Source of the DNA: Deltaproteobacteria bacterium RIFCSPLOWO2_02_FULL_57_26
Lineage (GTDB): Bacteria; Desulfobacterota; Binatia; UBA9968
DNA length: 13,958 bases
NCBI GenBank assembly: GCA_001798455.1
Contig: MGSI01000164.1
Span: 1,816 to 15,773, forward strand
Direction: 5' to 3'
The position numbers and the translations under genes were made by a program. Position 1 is the stretch's first letter, and each line of letters opens with the position of its first letter. Under the pieces are notes generated by a model, which was not told where the DNA came from, searched no databases, and saw only the letters and a program-made list of their open reading frames with translations. This document shows positions 1 to 7,281 of this stretch, piece by piece.

Positions 1-33
1 CTCATCGAATCATGCAGCAAGGGGATTTTTCTA

Positions 34-417
34 ATAAAAATCGTTGAGCGGCCGCTGACTGTTGAGCAGGACTCGATTCCCGGCTATTTGGCTTATCCTG
101 AACGGAATGCGTAAGGCCCCGCGTTGCTCCTGGTCCATCAGAACACGGGCGTCACCGATTATATCAAGATCGAAGCGCTGAAATTCGCCAAGCTCGGCTA
201 TACGACGATCGTCCCCAACCTCTATGAGATGCTGGGCTTTCCGGCGCCCACCCACATCCATACCGGGCGCGAGATTCAGGCCAAGAGCTCTGACGCGGAA
301 TTTGTCCGCGTCATCAGCGAGGGCTGGCGCTACTTGAATTCCCGTCCCGATGTCGACCGTTCTCGGATCGCCGTGGCCGGTTACTGCACGGGCGGAGAGA
401 TCGCTCCCCGAGGGTGA
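34..417 (+). pseudogene. Broken dienelactone hydrolase family gene
   Basis: The frame reads as the N-terminal half of an alpha/beta-hydrolase of the dienelactone hydrolase family, cytosolic enzymes that open lactone rings. Recognisable blocks are IPGYLAYPER, LLLVHQNTGVTDYIK, LAKLGY-like KFAKLGYTTIVPNLYE and the nucleophile elbow GYCTGG, which keeps the catalytic Cys. Three lesions are visible. A TAA at 112-114 interrupts the frame between PERNA and GPALLL. The expected start position (34-36, 8 nt after AAGGGGA at 19-25) reads ATA, not ATG. Homology stops after GYCTGGE at about 405, so the catalytic Asp and His of the triad are gone and the frame ends in five unrelated residues. The frame is also open back to base 1, so the true start could lie upstream. 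An intact 97-codon ORF starting at TTG 124 exists but cannot be a working hydrolase. Confidence 0.75.
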
Positions 418-423
418 ACACAT

Positions 424-457
424 CTCGGCCTGAGAAATTCTTCGGGCCTGAGCCGAG
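424..457. repeat. Imperfect palindrome with direct repeats in the gap before dnaB
   Basis: CTCGGC (424-429) is the inverted complement of GCCGAG (452-457). GGCCTGAG occurs twice between and within them (427-434 and 445-452). The element begins within about 20 bp of the point where dienelactone hydrolase homology stops. It resembles the short palindromic intergenic repeats common in uncultured-bacterium genomes. There is no U-tract directly after it, so I do not call it a terminator. Confidence 0.45.
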
Positions 458-560
458 CTGAGTGCTGGGGGATGGGTAAAAAAATCTCCAGCTCGATCCA
501 ACAAAAAATTTTTCTTGCTTTTTTAAAATTAGCGCTTAAAGTGAACTGAGTTCATACCCC

Positions 561-586
561 AACTCAAAATTAAGAACTCAAAACTG
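561..586. repeat. AT-rich 26-nt repeat, copy 1 (just upstream of dnaB)
   Basis: The unit contains AACTCAAAA twice with a 14-nt period (561 and 575). It is identical at 25 of 26 positions to 2021-2046 after dnaB; the difference is T/C at the tenth base. It ends only 4 nt before the dnaB ATG and so occupies the place where a ribosome binding site would be expected. Confidence 0.8.
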
Positions 587-590
587 ATTG

Positions 591-1964
591 ATGGCCTCCC
601 TGGAAGATAACCTTCGCAAGGTCCCGCCCCAGAACTTGGAGGCCGAGGCTTCAGTGCTGGGCGGCATTCTCTTGGAAAACGATGCCATCAATCGGGTCCT
701 CGAGCTCTTACGCCCCGAGGATTTCTACCGCGAATCCCACCGCAAGATCTTTCGCGCGATGATCGAGCTCTCCGACCGCAACGAGCCGGCGGACCTGATC
801 ACGTTGAGCGAGTGCCTGAAGGGGAAGGGCGAACTCGAAGCGGCAGGGGGAACGGCCTATCTCGCGTCGTTGACCGCCTCGGTTCCCACCGCGGCCAACA
901 TCGCCTATTACGCCCGCATCGTGCGGGAAAAGGCGATCCTGCGCCATCTCATCGGCGCCGCCACGGAGATCGCCAGCCGCGGCTACGAAGAGCAGGGCAA
1001 CGTGGACGAATACCTCGACGCAGCGGAAAAAGTAATATTTGAGATCGCGGAGAAGAAGATCAAGTCCTCCTTCGTCATGGTCGGGGACATGATCCGGGAC
1101 TCCATCAAAATGGTGGAGAAACTCTATGAGCGCAAGGAATTGGTGACAGGAGTCCCGACCGGATTCAAGGACTTCGACAAGCTCACCGCGGGGCTTCAAC
1201 CCTCGGACCTGATCGTGGTCGCCGGCAGGCCGAGCATGGGGAAAACGGCCTTTTGCCTGAACATCGCTGCCCATGCGGCGTTTGCCGGCACCGGCGTGGC
1301 GCTCTTCTCGTTGGAAATGGCCAAGGAGCAGCTGGTTTTGCGGATGCTGTGCTGTGAGGCGCGGATCGATCATTCCAGGGTGCGCTCGGGATATCTCGCC
1401 GATCGCGAGTTCCCGGCGCTGGTTATGGCCGCGGGCCGCTTGGCGGAAACGCCCATTTACATTGACGACACTGCGGCCATCTCGGTCCTCGAGCTGCGGG
1501 CCAAAGCGCGGCGCCTCGTGCGCGACCGGGAGCGCAAGGTCGGCCTCATCATCGTCGATTACCTCCAGCTCATGCGCGGAATGGCCAATGCCCCCAACCG
1601 GGAGCAGGAGATTTCCGAGATCTCGCGCTCGCTCAAAGCCCTGGCCAAGGAGCTCAGCGTACCCGTCATCGCGATCTCTCAGCTCAACCGCCGGGTGGAA
1701 GACCGTGGCGACAAGCGCCCCATGATGGCGGATCTAAGGGAATCGGGAGCCATCGAGCAAGACGCGGACGTGATCGCCTTTATCTACCGCGACGAGGTCT
1801 ATAACCCGAAGTCTCCAGAGGAAGGGATCGCCGAGGTCATCGTCTCCAAGCAGCGCAACGGACCCATCGGCACAGTGCGTTTGGCCTTCTTGAAGGAATA
1901 TACGCGCTTTGAGGATCTCTCCGAGCGGGAGGACTTCCAGTACGAAGAAGCCCAAGAACTTTAA
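591..1964 (+). CDS. dnaB: Replicative DNA helicase DnaB
   Basis: This is the hexameric 5'-3' helicase that unwinds the replication fork and recruits primase. The 457-aa length is normal for the family. The N-terminal DnaB domain covers about residues 8-110 (PPQNLEAEASVLGG, PEDFYRESHRKIF, TAYLASL). A linker follows, then the RecA-like C-terminal domain from about residue 180. Walker A is GRPSMGKT (212-219). Walker B is LIIVDYLQLM with the Asp near 323. ISQLNR and DLRESGAIEQDADVI are the later conserved blocks. ATG 591 was chosen over the adjacent TTG 588. No Shine-Dalgarno sequence is visible because repeat copy 1 fills that position. It stands alone on the plus strand, without the rplI neighbour seen in many bacteria, and converges on thiE. 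No intein is present. Confidence 0.97.
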   Translation: MASLEDNLRKVPPQNLEAEASVLGGILLENDAINRVLELLRPEDFYRESHRKIFRAMIELSDRNEPADLITLSECLKGKGELEAAGGTAYLASLTASVPTAANIAYYARIVREKAILRHLIGAATEIASRGYEEQGNVDEYLDAAEKVIFEIAEKKIKSSFVMVGDMIRDSIKMVEKLYERKELVTGVPTGFKDFDKLTAGLQPSDLIVVAGRPSMGKTAFCLNIAAHAAFAGTGVALFSLEMAKEQLVLRMLCCEARIDHSRVRSGYLADREFPALVMAAGRLAETPIYIDDTAAISVLELRAKARRLVRDRERKVGLIIVDYLQLMRGMANAPNREQEISEISRSLKALAKELSVPVIAISQLNRRVEDRGDKRPMMADLRESGAIEQDADVIAFIYRDEVYNPKSPEEGIAEVIVSKQRNGPIGTVRLAFLKEYTRFEDLSEREDFQYEEAQEL

Positions 1965-1989
1965 AAGCCTGGAGGCACTAGGCAATAGT

Positions 1990-2046
1990 TTTTAGTTTTG
2001 AATTTTGAGTTCTCCCGAATAACTCAAAACTAAGAACTCAAAACTG
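1990..2046. repeat. AT-rich repeat copy 2 with an inverted partner, between dnaB and thiE
   Basis: Copy 2 of the 26-nt unit lies at 2021-2046. Before it, 2003-2013 (TTTTGAGTTCT) is a perfect 11-bp inverted match to 2033-2043. The same arm can instead pair over 9 bp with 2021-2029 around the 9-nt loop CTCCCGAAT. The element sits between the convergent ends of dnaB and thiE, where a bidirectional terminator might be expected. The stem is AT-rich and lacks a clear U-tract, so a termination role is only possible. Confidence 0.7.
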
Positions 2047-2070
2047 TTGGTACTCCCTGTCGCCTTTCGC

Positions 2071-2715
2071 TCACTTGCGCAGGGCTAAAATCCTGCGCAC
2101 TTTCTTAGCGACATCATCGTCCGCGCGCATGAGATCGCTGATCATCGCGGCGGCGTGGGCGCCTGCCTCCCAAGCCTCAGCGAGGTTCGCTTCGCTGATC
2201 CCGCCGATGGCGACCACAGGGATACTTACCGCTTGGCAGATTTCCCGCAGGCTTTCGATTCCGCGCGACGTATAGCCGGTATTCGTGGTGAAGGTTCCGA
2301 AGACCGGTCCAAATCCGATATAGTCGGCTCCGCCCCGCTCCGCTTCTTGAGCCTGCCCGAGATCATGCGTCGAGATCCCGATGAGCCTCTGCTTTCCCAT
2401 CAGCCGGCGGGCCACGCTCAGGGGCAGGTCTTCCTGCCCCAGATGGACGCCATCGGCTTCACAGGCAAGGGCGATGTCCACCCGGTCGTTGACGATGAGA
2501 AGGCAGCCGGCCGGGCGGGTGACGGCGCGCGCCGTGGTGGCGAGCTCGAGAAAGTCCTTGGCCGCCAACTCCTTGGCCCTGAGCTGAATCACGCGGGCGC
2601 CTCCTTCGAGAAGCGCATGCAGGATGAAGTCCCAGGGGCGCCCCTCGGCCTGCGCCGGGTCAAGGATCGCGTAGAGGAGGGAAGGTAAAGGCCGATTCCC
2701 GCTTCTTCTAACCAT
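2071..2715 (-). CDS. thiE: Thiamine-phosphate synthase ThiE
   Basis: The cytosolic enzyme joins the pyrimidine HMP-PP to the thiazole phosphate to make thiamine phosphate. The 214-aa length and TIM-barrel motif order fit the family: IQLRAKE (43-49) and VNDRVDIA (75-82) in the phosphate and substrate pocket, GVHLGQEDL (89-97), GIST (113-116), DYIGFGPVFGT (131-141) and PVVAIGGI (166-173). The pyrophosphate loop reads TFTTNT, where many homologues have TxTK. The ATG lies inside the end of the response regulator gene: the shared ATGGTTAG at 2708-2715 gives an 8-nt overlap, so translational coupling is likely. No TPP riboswitch is visible before it, and no other thi gene is in the window. Its place as the third gene of a two-component operon is unusual. 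Confidence 0.96.
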   Translation of the reverse strand: MVRRSGNRPLPSLLYAILDPAQAEGRPWDFILHALLEGGARVIQLRAKELAAKDFLELATTARAVTRPAGCLLIVNDRVDIALACEADGVHLGQEDLPLSVARRLMGKQRLIGISTHDLGQAQEAERGGADYIGFGPVFGTFTTNTGYTSRGIESLREICQAVSIPVVAIGGISEANLAEAWEAGAHAAAMISDLMRADDDVAKKVRRILALRK

Positions 2716-4153
2716 TTTCTTTCTTAGCGCTCATCCGAAGCTGGGCGATCTTTTTGCGTAGCGTGTTGCGGTTGATGCCGAGGATCTGCGCTGCCTTGAT
2801 CTGATTCCCCCGAGTTTTTTTCAACGTCAGCTCGATCAGGGGCCGCTCCACCCTCTCCACCACGAGAGCGTAGAGGTTGTCCACGTCCACGCCCTGGGTC
2901 CTCTGGAAATAGTCTTCCAGTTTGTGGTGGAGCATCTCCTCGAGCGATAAACGGTTGTATTCCGTCGGGACGCTTCCCTGATTGGGCTGGAGCGAGAGGT
3001 CTTTGGGAAACAGGATTGGCCCCGGAGAGAGGACCGCGGCACGGATCAAAGTGTTCTCCAGCTCTCGGACGTTCCCAGGCCACGATTGTTCCTCCAACAG
3101 GTTTAAGGCCTCTGGGGAGACCCCGGAGATGTGCGTTCCCATCTCGCGGTTGATCTTATCGATGAAGTAATTGACCAGGAGCGGGATATCGCCCCGGCGC
3201 TCTCTCAGTGGCGGCAGGTAGATCGGGATCACCTTCAGGCGGAAGTAGAGGTCCTGGCGGAATCGCTTCTCCTTGACCGCCCTTTCCAAATCCTGGTTAG
3301 AGGCCGCGAGGATGCGGATGTTGGCCTTCATGGTCTCGCTTCCTCCGACGCGGCTGAACTCCTGATCCTGAATCACCCGCAGCAGCTTGGTTTGCAGCTC
3401 CAGGGGGATGTCTCCCACCTCGTCGAGGAAAAGGGTTCCGCCCGCGGCGAGCTCGAACTTCCCGAGCCTTCGCTCCAGGGCGCCGGTAAAGGAGCCTTTC
3501 TCATGGCCGAAGAGTTCGCTCTCCAGAAGGTCTCTGGGAACGGCGGCGCAATGGAGCACGATAAAGGGCTGGTTCCACCGGGGAGAGTTGTAATGAATGG
3601 TTTTGGCCACGAGTTCCTTGCCCGTGCCGCTCTCCCCCTGGAGCAGGATCGTGGCGTCGGTATTCACCACCTGCCCGATGGTCTTGTAGACCTTTTGCAT
3701 CGGCAGGCTCACGCCGATCATGTTGACGCCGGGCTCAAATCGCTTCTTGACCTCTTGTTTGAGCTCCTGGAAGGCTCGGCTGAGCCTGCGGCTCTCCATG
3801 GCGCGCTGGACCAGGACCAGCACCTCCTCGAGATCAAAGGGTTTGGTGATATAGTCGAAGGCGCCGTGCTTCATCGCCTCGATGGCATTGCGCATCGTGT
3901 TCTGCGCCGTCATGAGGATCATCGCGGTATCGATGCCGGCCTCTTTGGCCTCTTTGAGCAGGGTGAGTCCGTTCACATCCGGGAGGCGGATGTCGACCAG
4001 AGAGGCGTCGAAGGGGGTCTCGTTAAGGGCCTTCCGGGCCAGCTCTCCGCTGGCGCAGGTTTGCACCCAGTAGCCTTCATCTTCGAGCGCCTTCTTTAGC
4101 ACCAGGCGCAACGATTCTTCGTCTTCGGCGATGAGGATCTTCCCCTGTTCCAT
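2708..4153 (-). CDS. Sigma-54-dependent response regulator, NtrC family
   Basis: Phosphorylation by the adjacent kinase should switch on this AAA+ activator, which opens sigma-54 RNA polymerase promoters. The 481-aa protein has a receiver domain (1-120) with acidic pocket EDE (10-12), phospho-acceptor Asp54, Thr82 and Lys104. An AAA+ domain follows (about 145-380) with Walker A GESGTGKE (173-180), Walker B LFLDE (241-245) and WPGNVRELEN (358-367). A Fis-type helix-turn-helix closes the protein (about 433-470, GNQIKAAQILGINRNTLRKK). The sigma-54-contact loop reads GSFTGA (220-225) instead of GAFTGA. ATG 4153 follows the kinase stop by 12 nt with GGAAGAAGAG as RBS. The Asp54 position and architecture match NtrC itself, but the regulon cannot be read from the sequence, so I give no symbol. 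Confidence 0.95.
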   Translation of the reverse strand: MEQGKILIAEDEESLRLVLKKALEDEGYWVQTCASGELARKALNETPFDASLVDIRLPDVNGLTLLKEAKEAGIDTAMILMTAQNTMRNAIEAMKHGAFDYITKPFDLEEVLVLVQRAMESRRLSRAFQELKQEVKKRFEPGVNMIGVSLPMQKVYKTIGQVVNTDATILLQGESGTGKELVAKTIHYNSPRWNQPFIVLHCAAVPRDLLESELFGHEKGSFTGALERRLGKFELAAGGTLFLDEVGDIPLELQTKLLRVIQDQEFSRVGGSETMKANIRILAASNQDLERAVKEKRFRQDLYFRLKVIPIYLPPLRERRGDIPLLVNYFIDKINREMGTHISGVSPEALNLLEEQSWPGNVRELENTLIRAAVLSPGPILFPKDLSLQPNQGSVPTEYNRLSLEEMLHHKLEDYFQRTQGVDVDNLYALVVERVERPLIELTLKKTRGNQIKAAQILGINRNTLRKKIAQLRMSAKKENG

Positions 4154-4165
4154 CGCTCTTCTTCC

Positions 4166-5269
4166 TTAGCTCGCCACGCGCAGCGAGACCTTAAAGCTGG
4201 CTCCTTCCCCCGCGCGGCTTTCGACGCGGATGAGCCCGCCATGCTCTTTAATGATCCTATAGCAGATCGCCAGCCCCAGTCCGGTGCCGTTGTTTTTCGT
4301 GGTGAAGAAAGGGGAGAAGATATGCGGGAGATCTGCCTCCTCGATCCCTGCGCCGTTGTCCTGGATGTCCACCCAGATGAATTTCCCGCGCGCTTTTCCC
4401 GCTTCCCGGATGTGAAAGTCTGTTTCCATTCGCGTGGTGATCGTCAGGCGCCCCTCGGCGTCCATCGCCTGCACGGCGTTCTTCACCAGGTTGAGAAAAA
4501 CCTGGGTGAGCTGGGGCGGATCGCCGCAGATGGGCGGGAGGCTTGGGTCATAGTGTTTTCTCACCTCGACTCTCCGCCCCTGCACAGATTCCCTTTCCAG
4601 AAGGAGCACCTGATCCAGGAGCTCGTGGATGTTGAGCGGGGCGAGATGGAGTCTGGCGGGGCGTGAGAGATCGAGAAGCTGTTCCAGGAGAAGGTTGACC
4701 CGGTCCACCTCTCGAATCATGATCTCAGTGTATTCGACGAGAGCGAGGTCGTGGGCGACCGCACGCCGAAGCAGTTGCGCTGCGCCTTTGATCCCGCCCA
4801 AAGGGTTTTTGATCTCGTGGGCCAAGCCGGCTGCCAGGGTGCCCAGCGTGGCGAGGCGATCAGAGCGCTTGAGGTCCTCTTCCATCTCCCTGCGGCGGGT
4901 CAGATCACGTAAGAGCAGGATCGCGCCCAGGCACCGTCCCGCCTGGTCCTGCAAGGGTGAGACTGACACGCTCACCGGCGCGGGGTGACCCCAGGGATTG
5001 ACGAAGTCTCCGTCGGCCCGGGTGCTGCTGAGGTGAGGAGGCAGGCTATTTTTGATCATGGTGATGAGCCAGGAATTTTTTTTGAACAGGCGCGTGCAAG
5101 TTTGCTGCAGCGCTTGCGAGGCGGACATGGCGCTGAGCGCTTCGGCCGCTTGATTGAAGAGGGAGATCCTTCCCCGGGGATCCACCACGATCACGCCGTC
5201 TTCCAGGCTGGTGAGGATATCTTCCCACGAAATCGGGGTGGGGTTGCTTTTTTCGGGATCGTTCTTCAC
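4166..5269 (-). CDS. NtrB-like PAS sensor histidine kinase
   Basis: A soluble two-component kinase with no membrane segment, predicted to phosphorylate the NtrC-type regulator encoded 12 nt downstream. Counting from GTG 5269 (367 aa), there is a PAS domain (about 14-125, ILTSLEDGVIVVDPRGRISLFNQAAE). The HisKA H-box is LAHEIKNPLGG with the phospho-His at 151. The HATPase N-box is LNLVKNAVQAM (259-269), G1 is DNGAGI (304-309), the F-box is SPFFTTK and G2 is GTGLGLAI (328-335). The frame remains open to TTG 5320, but that codon lies within the -35 box of the best promoter and would precede the transcript. GTG 5269 therefore fits better, although no clear RBS is seen at either site. Confidence 0.93.
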   Translation of the reverse strand: MKNDPEKSNPTPISWEDILTSLEDGVIVVDPRGRISLFNQAAEALSAMSASQALQQTCTRLFKKNSWLITMIKNSLPPHLSSTRADGDFVNPWGHPAPVSVSVSPLQDQAGRCLGAILLLRDLTRRREMEEDLKRSDRLATLGTLAAGLAHEIKNPLGGIKGAAQLLRRAVAHDLALVEYTEIMIREVDRVNLLLEQLLDLSRPARLHLAPLNIHELLDQVLLLERESVQGRRVEVRKHYDPSLPPICGDPPQLTQVFLNLVKNAVQAMDAEGRLTITTRMETDFHIREAGKARGKFIWVDIQDNGAGIEEADLPHIFSPFFTTKNNGTGLGLAICYRIIKEHGGLIRVESRAGEGASFKVSLRVAS

Positions 5270-5296
5270 GGCTTGGGGGTTTGTGAAAACGGAAGA

Positions 5297-5324
5297 ATCA
5301 TAACAGATCGGGCACGGCAAGCAA
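5297..5324 (-). promoter_or_regulatory. Sigma-70-type promoter of the ntrB-ntrC-thiE operon
   Basis: Read on the minus strand, TTGCTT (5324-5319) and TATGAT (5302-5297, five of six matches to the -10 consensus) are separated by 16 bp. A transcript would start near 5290, about 20 nt before GTG 5269. It would exclude the upstream TTG at 5320. Confidence 0.5.
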
Positions 5325-5349
5325 GCGTTTTGCCGGCGGCTCGCAGGCC

Positions 5350-5377
5350 TTGCATTGCTGGTTACGGCTGTGATAAA
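5350..5377 (+). promoter_or_regulatory. Candidate promoter of the rimP-nusA-infB operon
   Basis: TTGCAT (5350-5355), then 16 bp, then GATAAA (5372-5377) preceded by TG at 5369-5370, an extended -10 arrangement. The match to consensus is moderate. TACACT at 5385-5390 is an alternative -10. Either would place the start of transcription just before the hairpin at 5398-5424. Confidence 0.35.
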
Positions 5378-5397
5378 AATAAGTTACACTTTCCAGA

Positions 5398-5424
5398 AAA
5401 AAAGTGGGCTTTGCCCGCTTTTTT
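5398..5424 (+). terminator. Intrinsic terminator/attenuator in the rimP leader
   Basis: GTGGGC (5404-5409) pairs with GCCCGC (5413-5418) around a TTT loop, with one wobble pair. Six A residues before and six T residues after lengthen the stem to 12 bp and supply the U-tract. The wobble is a U-G pair only in the plus-strand RNA, so the hairpin is better formed in that direction. It ends 14 nt before the rimP ATG, downstream of the candidate promoter and inside the operon leader. This suggests attenuation of the operon, conceivably by its own product NusA. Terminator-like leaders before rimP are known in enteric bacteria. Confidence 0.75.
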
Positions 5425-5438
5425 ATTTTGGGGGCATC

Positions 5439-5912
5439 ATGAGCGGTGACTTGACCGTCACGCGGGTGTGGGAGATTGCCGGCCCCTTGTTGGCGGAGGA
5501 GGGATTAGAGATCGTCGACATCGAACTCAGGCATGAAGGTGGGAAGAGGGGAAGAGTGCTCCGGCTTTACCTGGACAAAGAAGGCGGTCCAAATTTGGAC
5601 GATCTGACCCGTATCAGCCGCCTCCTGAGCGACCTTCTCGACGCCCAGATGGATGCGGGGGAGCCCTACACGTTAGAGGTCTCTTCACCCGGGATCAACC
5701 GTTTGCTCAAAAAGGTCGAACACTTCCTGCGTTTCATCGGCAGGAGAGTGCGGGTGCGGACCCGAGAGTCCGTCGACGGCAGGAGATCCTTTCTGGGCCT
5801 GCTCAAGGATGTTGAAGACGAAGGGATCGTGGTTTTCCAGGACGGGATGCAATTCAGGATTCCTTTTGCCCTCATTGAAAGGGCGAATTATGAGCACGAT
5901 TGGAGCGCGTAA
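5439..5912 (+). CDS. rimP: Ribosome maturation factor RimP
   Basis: RimP assists assembly of the 30S subunit in the cytosol. The 157-aa product has the two-domain layout of the family. The N-terminal domain carries GLEIVDIELRHEGG and VLRLYLDKEGG, followed by LDDLTRISRLLSDLLD and the highly conserved YTLEVSSPGINRLLKK block (about residues 81-96). The C-terminal SH3-like barrel ends in IPFALIERANYEHDW. ATG 5439 was chosen because it starts the family-typical sequence. An in-frame TTG at 5355 would place the terminator hairpin inside the gene. The RBS is weak (GGGGG at 5430-5434, 4 nt spacing). It is the first gene of the operon, 2 nt before nusA. Confidence 0.95.
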   Translation: MSGDLTVTRVWEIAGPLLAEEGLEIVDIELRHEGGKRGRVLRLYLDKEGGPNLDDLTRISRLLSDLLDAQMDAGEPYTLEVSSPGINRLLKKVEHFLRFIGRRVRVRTRESVDGRRSFLGLLKDVEDEGIVVFQDGMQFRIPFALIERANYEHDWSA

Positions 5913-5914
5913 CC

Positions 5915-7270
5915 ATGCAGCAGGATCTTAACCGGGTGATTGAACAGGTCAGCAAGGAGAAGGGCATCGATAAGACCATTCTGATCAGCGCGCTTGAGAA
6001 CGCGATGATCTCGGCCGCCAAAAAGACCTTCGGGGCCGAGCGGAAGATCGAGGCCCAATACAATCCGGAGCTTGGCGAGGTGGAGCTGTTCGAGTCCAAG
6101 CTCGTGGTCGAGGAGGTCGCGGATCCGGTCGTGGAGATCGGTCTCAAGGAGGCCCGGGAAGTGCTCGATCCCGACGCCGAGATCGGCGACGAGCTGCTGA
6201 GCAAGCTCGACTCGAGTTCGTTCGGCCGCATCGCGGCCCAGGCGGCCAAGCAGAATATCGTCCAGAGAGTGAGAGACGCGGAGCGGGAGATCATTTACAA
6301 CGAATTCAAAGGGCGGGAGGGTCAGCTGCTCAACGGCATCGTGCAGCGATTTGAAAAGAAGAATATCATCGTGAACCTGGGCAAGACCGACGCGATCCTG
6401 CCGGAGAAGGAGCAGGTGCCGCGGGAGCGCTACCGCCAGGGGGATCGAATCCGGGCCTATATCGTTGCGGTGGAGATGACGGGCCGTGGACCCCAGATCG
6501 TTCTTTCTCGCACCCATCCGGGGATGCTGAGCAAGCTGTTCGAGCAGGAAGTGCCGGAGATCTACGAGGGGATCGTCGAGGTCAAGGGCGCGGCACGGGA
6601 GCCGGGAGGGAGAGCCAAGTTTGCCGTCGTTTCCAATGACCCGGACGTGGACCCGGTGGGTGCCTGCGTGGGAATGAAGGGGACGCGGGTGCAGGCGGTG
6701 GTGCAGGAGCTGCGCGGCGAAAAAATCGACATCGTCCATTGGACCGCGGATCAGGCCGAGTATGTGTGCCGCGCGCTGGCGCCGGCGAAGGTCTCCAAGA
6801 TCATTATCGATGACGAGGAGCGCAGCATGGAGGTCATCGTTCCTGATGACCAGCTCTCCTTGGCCATCGGGAGGAAAGGGCAAAACGTGCGGCTGGCCTC
6901 CCGCCTGACCGGCTGGAAGATCGACGTGCGGGGCGAATCGGAAGCCGACGAGGAGACGCGGCGGGCGCGAAGCTCCATCGGCGCGATCCCCGGAGTCAGC
7001 GATATGGTGGCTGAGCTGCTTTATCAGGATGGGTTCAAGTCGGCCGAAGAGATCGCGGAGGCGGAGCTCGAAACTATCATGGAGATCGAGGGGATCGGCG
7101 CAGAGAAGGCCCAGGCGATTTATAAGTCCAGCCGGGAGCACGTGGCGGAGAAGAGGAGAAAAGAGGAAGAGGAAAGAGCTGCCGCCCAGGCCGCGGCGGA
7201 GGCGGCGGTGCCCGCTGAGCCTGCGGTCGCGGCGGACGATTCCGCGGGTAAGGAACCGGGGGGCTCCTAG
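5915..7270 (+). CDS. nusA: Transcription elongation/termination factor NusA
   Basis: NusA binds RNA polymerase and nascent RNA and modulates pausing, termination and antitermination. The 451-aa protein has the N-terminal polymerase-binding domain (1-125), S1 domain (about 135-199, LLNGIVQRFEKKNIIVNLG), KH1 with GACVGMKGTRVQ (249-260), KH2 with AIGRKGQNVRLA (317-328) and one helix-hairpin-helix region (about 355-405, AIPGVSDMVAELLYQDGF and IEGIGAEKAQAIY). It ends in a charged and Ala-rich tail. E. coli NusA has two C-terminal acidic repeats, so this is the shorter form. GGAG at 5902-5905 serves as RBS for ATG 5915; the in-frame TTG at 5900 overlaps rimP and is less likely. Confidence 0.97.
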   Translation: MQQDLNRVIEQVSKEKGIDKTILISALENAMISAAKKTFGAERKIEAQYNPELGEVELFESKLVVEEVADPVVEIGLKEAREVLDPDAEIGDELLSKLDSSSFGRIAAQAAKQNIVQRVRDAEREIIYNEFKGREGQLLNGIVQRFEKKNIIVNLGKTDAILPEKEQVPRERYRQGDRIRAYIVAVEMTGRGPQIVLSRTHPGMLSKLFEQEVPEIYEGIVEVKGAAREPGGRAKFAVVSNDPDVDPVGACVGMKGTRVQAVVQELRGEKIDIVHWTADQAEYVCRALAPAKVSKIIIDDEERSMEVIVPDDQLSLAIGRKGQNVRLASRLTGWKIDVRGESEADEETRRARSSIGAIPGVSDMVAELLYQDGFKSAEEIAEAELETIMEIEGIGAEKAQAIYKSSREHVAEKRRKEEEERAAAQAAAEAAVPAEPAVAADDSAGKEPGGS

Positions 7271-7281
7271 AGGGATCGCGA

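Noticed and set aside
561..586. CRISPR-like short repeats around dnaB
   Set aside because: There are only two direct copies, 1.4 kb apart, with a gene between them. No spacer array and no cas genes are present.
3131..4099. 322-codon plus-strand open frame antisense to the NtrC-type gene
   Set aside because: It lies entirely within a strongly conserved minus-strand gene and has no recognisable domain or start signal.
2716..4153. TPP riboswitch expected before thiE
   Set aside because: The upstream sequence is the NtrC-type coding region, and I saw no THI-box motifs in it.
5888..7141. 417-codon open frame antisense to nusA
   Set aside because: It is a GC-rich shadow of nusA with no family resemblance, no RBS and a His/Leu/Asp-rich composition typical of reverse-frame translation.
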